Positions 5,670-7,253 of a stretch of DNA of 7,253 bases are shown one piece after another. The DNA lies in the NCBI GenBank assembly GCA_016882345.1, contig VGQR01000095.1, forward strand, positions 1 through 7,253, read 5' to 3'. Positions within the stretch are counted from its first letter, which is position 1; every line of letters starts with the position of its first letter. The notes below the pieces were generated by a model. It was not told the DNA's origin. It saw only the letters and a program-made list of their open reading frames with translations, and ran no database searches. A program made the position numbers and the translations under genes. Source of the DNA: Cyanobacteria bacterium K_DeepCast_35m_m2_023. GTDB lineage: Bacteria > Cyanobacteriota > Cyanobacteriia > PCC-6307 > Cyanobiaceae.

Positions 5670-6852
5670 CCAGCGGTTCGGCGCCAAACAGGTCGCTCTC
5701 CACCCCAACCCCGATGCCTTGCCGATAGGCCAGCCAGTAAAAGGCACCAAGCCCGGCTGGATCGACCATCCGCAGCAAGGCCTCACGCCGCGACAGCGCC
5801 TCAGACAACTGGGCCACCCCCAGCTGCTGCAAACCATGCAACCGCTGGGCCAAACCCAGGGCCAGCAGCGCCTGGCCCTGGCGGCAGCGGCCACCGGGGT
5901 GCCATCCGCTCGCTTCAGCCATGGCGTCCACGCTGTCGACACACAGGTGTGCGGTGAGATCCCAGGTGCCGGGCTGTTGCAGCGGGTCGCTGCTCGCCAG
6001 CTGGCCGCGATAGGCCATCAGTGTGCCGGCGCTGCGGGCCGGGGCGTTGTAGCGAGCGGCCTCAAGGGCGTAATCGATGACCAGCAGCATCCCTCGCGGC
6101 AGTGCAGCTGCTGCAGCGGCCAGCCAGGGAGCGACCGCGGTGTGCAGCTCGGTGGTCCAGCCCTGTGGCAGCGGTTGGGCCGGCGGCAACAGCCCTCGCT
6201 GCTGCAGCTGGCTCCACTGGGCCGCATCGCCCCCAGGGTCCAAGGGTTCGCCCGGCGCCAGCCGCAGCGAGGGCCCTGCCACCGCCGTCTCGTCGAGAAC
6301 CACCATCTGGCGGAGCCAAAGCGCCCCGTCCCAGATCACCCGCTCAACCGGCAGGGCATCCAGCACTTCGTGGGCCAGCAGCACCCCACAGGTCGGTGCA
6401 TTGGCCAGCGCCGCAAAGCTGGTCCAGCGCACCGGCAGCGGGCAATCGGCCAGGCGCTGGCGCTGGCGAGCCGCCATGCCGTCATTGGGTTCGATCAACA
6501 CCAGCTCAAGCCGGCGGGCCAGCTCGGGCCAACCCGTCAGCAGTTCGCGAGCCAGGTCGGCCGCCAGATCACCCTCGCCTGGACCCGCCTCGAGCAGGCA
6601 GAGGGAGCCCTGATCCTGGGCCGCAAGCTGCTGCAGCCATTGGGCGATCTGAGGGGCGAGCAACGCCGCAAAGTCAGGCCCCAGCGATGGCGACGTGACG
6701 AAATCGCCGCGGGGCCCCACCTGCAGGCGTCCACTGCCGTAGGCCCCGTGCTGCGGGTCGTGCAGGGCCCAGTCCATGTAACGGGCAAAACTCACTGCGC
6801 CGGCAGCCGCCCGCAGGCGCTCAGCCAGCCAGTCGGGACAGGGGCCGATCAC
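5650..6852 (-). CDS. SAM-dependent methyltransferase, MidA/NDUFAF7 (DUF185) family
   Basis: A 400-residue class I methyltransferase of the MidA/NDUFAF7 family, whose eukaryotic members methylate an arginine of a complex I subunit during assembly. A role on the cyanobacterial NDH-1 complex is only an inference. Seen: the N-terminal FARYMDWALHDPQHGAYGSG block, GDFVTSPSLGPDF (49-61), the SAM motif LEAGPGEGDLAADL (87-100), AHEVLDALPVERV (160-172) where relatives usually have NE rather than HE, VIDYALE (258-264), DLTAHL (298-303) and RQGQALLALGLAQRL near 324-338. The GTG at 6850-6852 is chosen because GGAG precedes it by seven bases (6860-6863). The in-frame ATG at 6930 would run 31 bases into the divergent Psb32-like gene and adds residues without family likeness. 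The 3' end overlaps the convergent SDR gene by 20 bases. Confidence 0.9.
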   Translation of the reverse strand: MIGPCPDWLAERLRAAAGAVSFARYMDWALHDPQHGAYGSGRLQVGPRGDFVTSPSLGPDFAALLAPQIAQWLQQLAAQDQGSLCLLEAGPGEGDLAADLARELLTGWPELARRLELVLIEPNDGMAARQRQRLADCPLPVRWTSFAALANAPTCGVLLAHEVLDALPVERVIWDGALWLRQMVVLDETAVAGPSLRLAPGEPLDPGGDAAQWSQLQQRGLLPPAQPLPQGWTTELHTAVAPWLAAAAAALPRGMLLVIDYALEAARYNAPARSAGTLMAYRGQLASSDPLQQPGTWDLTAHLCVDSVDAMAEASGWHPGGRCRQGQALLALGLAQRLHGLQQLGVAQLSEALSRREALLRMVDPAGLGAFYWLAYRQGIGVGVESDLFGAEPLVNGSPL

Positions 6853-6859
6853 GCTCGTG

Positions 6860-6863
6860 CTCC
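6860..6863 (-). promoter_or_regulatory. Ribosome binding site of the methyltransferase gene
   Basis: GGAG on the minus strand (CTCC on plus), seven bases before the GTG at 6850-6852. It decides this start over the upstream ATG at 6930, which lies inside the neighbouring gene. Confidence 0.55.
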
Positions 6864-6888
6864 GCTTCGGTGAGAATGCATCTTCCCC

Positions 6889-6894
6889 GAGAGG
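6889..6894 (+). promoter_or_regulatory. Ribosome binding site of the Psb32-like gene
   Basis: GAGAGG five bases upstream of the ATG at 6900. It decides this start over the in-frame ATG at 6876, which has no such sequence and would put eight extra residues before the twin-arginine n-region of the signal peptide. Confidence 0.6.
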
Positions 6895-6899
6895 CGTGC

Positions 6900-7253
6900 A
6901 TGCGGCGGTTGTGGGCTGTGGTGATGGCAATGGTGGTGATGCTGGGCACCTGGGTTGGCCTTGGCGCGGCCGCCCCGGCCTGGGCCTACGACAACCCGGA
7001 CCTGCTGCCCGATCACCCCACGCCGGTGATCGACCTGGCCAAAATCCTGCCCGAACCCCAGCGCCAGGCCCTAGAGGCCGAACTCGAAGACTTTGAACAC
7101 GTCAGCGGCTGGAAGCTGCGGGTGCTCACCCAGTACGACCGCACCCCCGGACTGGCGGTCAAGGACTTCTGGCACCTCGATGAGCGTTCGCTGCTGCTGA
7201 TCGCCGATGAACGCGGCGGCAACCTGCTCAACTTCCACGTCGGTGACGCCCCG
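6900..7253 (+). CDS. psb32: TPM-domain protein, Psb32/TLP18.3-like, partial (3' end outside window)
   Basis: The first 118 residues of an exported TPM-domain protein. Family members in cyanobacteria (Psb32) and plants (TLP18.3) sit at the thylakoid lumen face and help repair photodamaged photosystem II. Seen: a signal peptide with basic MRR, a hydrophobic core about 5-22 and AWA|YD as the likely cleavage site after residue 29; then NPDLLPDHPTPVIDLAKILP (32-51), the TPM opening, QRQALEAELEDFEHVSGWKL and VLTQYDRTPG, a pattern shared with this family; and LLLIADERGGNLLNFHVGDA at the edge. The frame is open to the window end, and the C-terminal half with any membrane anchor is not visible. A 47-base spacer separates it from the divergent methyltransferase gene. 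It could be another TPM-domain protein, but the length before the domain and the cyanobacterial context favour Psb32. Confidence 0.85.
   Translation, partial: MRRLWAVVMAMVVMLGTWVGLGAAAPAWAYDNPDLLPDHPTPVIDLAKILPEPQRQALEAELEDFEHVSGWKLRVLTQYDRTPGLAVKDFWHLDERSLLLIADERGGNLLNFHVGDAP

Noticed and set aside
5719..6873. Long plus-strand open frame of 384 codons
   Set aside because: Antisense shadow of the methyltransferase gene; rich in Q, R, G and P with no domain pattern.

Overview
The window looks like chromosomal DNA of a GC-rich picocyanobacterium of the Synechococcus/Cyanobium type. The reasons are a Psb32/TLP18.3-like photosystem II repair protein, a pheophorbide a oxygenase/Tic55-like Rieske protein, an atypical SDR of the Tic62-like group, and a largely housekeeping gene set packed with almost no spacers. 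A single HIP1 octamer (5157-5164) agrees with this but is weak evidence. The assignment is inferred from protein families and base composition; no rRNA or other taxonomic marker is present.

Region 1 (about 1-980) is an accessory patch, visibly richer in A+T than the rest. It opens with an intact small antitoxin gene of the 'putative addiction module component' type (50-277). This overlaps by GTGA a RelE/ParE-type toxin gene (274 to about 555) broken by two in-frame stop codons, TAA at 364-366 and TGA at 538-540. Conserved family sequence resumes in the same frame after each stop. Roughly 420 bases without a confident gene follow (556-976); they hold one weakly coding-like minus-strand frame (706-945) and a short hairpin.

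Region 2 (977-5669) is compact and the genes mostly alternate in direction. In order they are an NTF2/SnoaL-like protein (minus), 3-dehydroquinate synthase aroB (plus), the Rieske oxygenase with a C-terminal CxxC and membrane anchor (minus), a hexose-phosphate mutarotase-like aldose 1-epimerase (plus) and an NAD(P)-binding atypical SDR (plus). The NTF2/aroB divergent spacer carries a perfect 9-bp inverted repeat. aroB and the Rieske gene converge so tightly that one CTAG supplies both stop codons.

Region 3 (5650-7253) holds a MidA/NDUFAF7-type methyltransferase (minus), which overlaps the SDR tail by 20 bases. It is transcribed divergently from the secreted TPM-domain Psb32-like gene, which runs off the right edge. 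These two are the only genes here with clear Shine-Dalgarno sequences.

Functionally, aroB serves aromatic amino acid and chorismate synthesis. The Rieske protein, SDR, methyltransferase and Psb32 point to redox and photosynthetic or respiratory membrane maintenance. I found no RNA gene, CRISPR array, insertion sequence or complete novel system. The most distinctive items are the broken toxin-antitoxin pair, the inverted repeat upstream of aroB, and the co-location of Tic55-like and Tic62-like genes.
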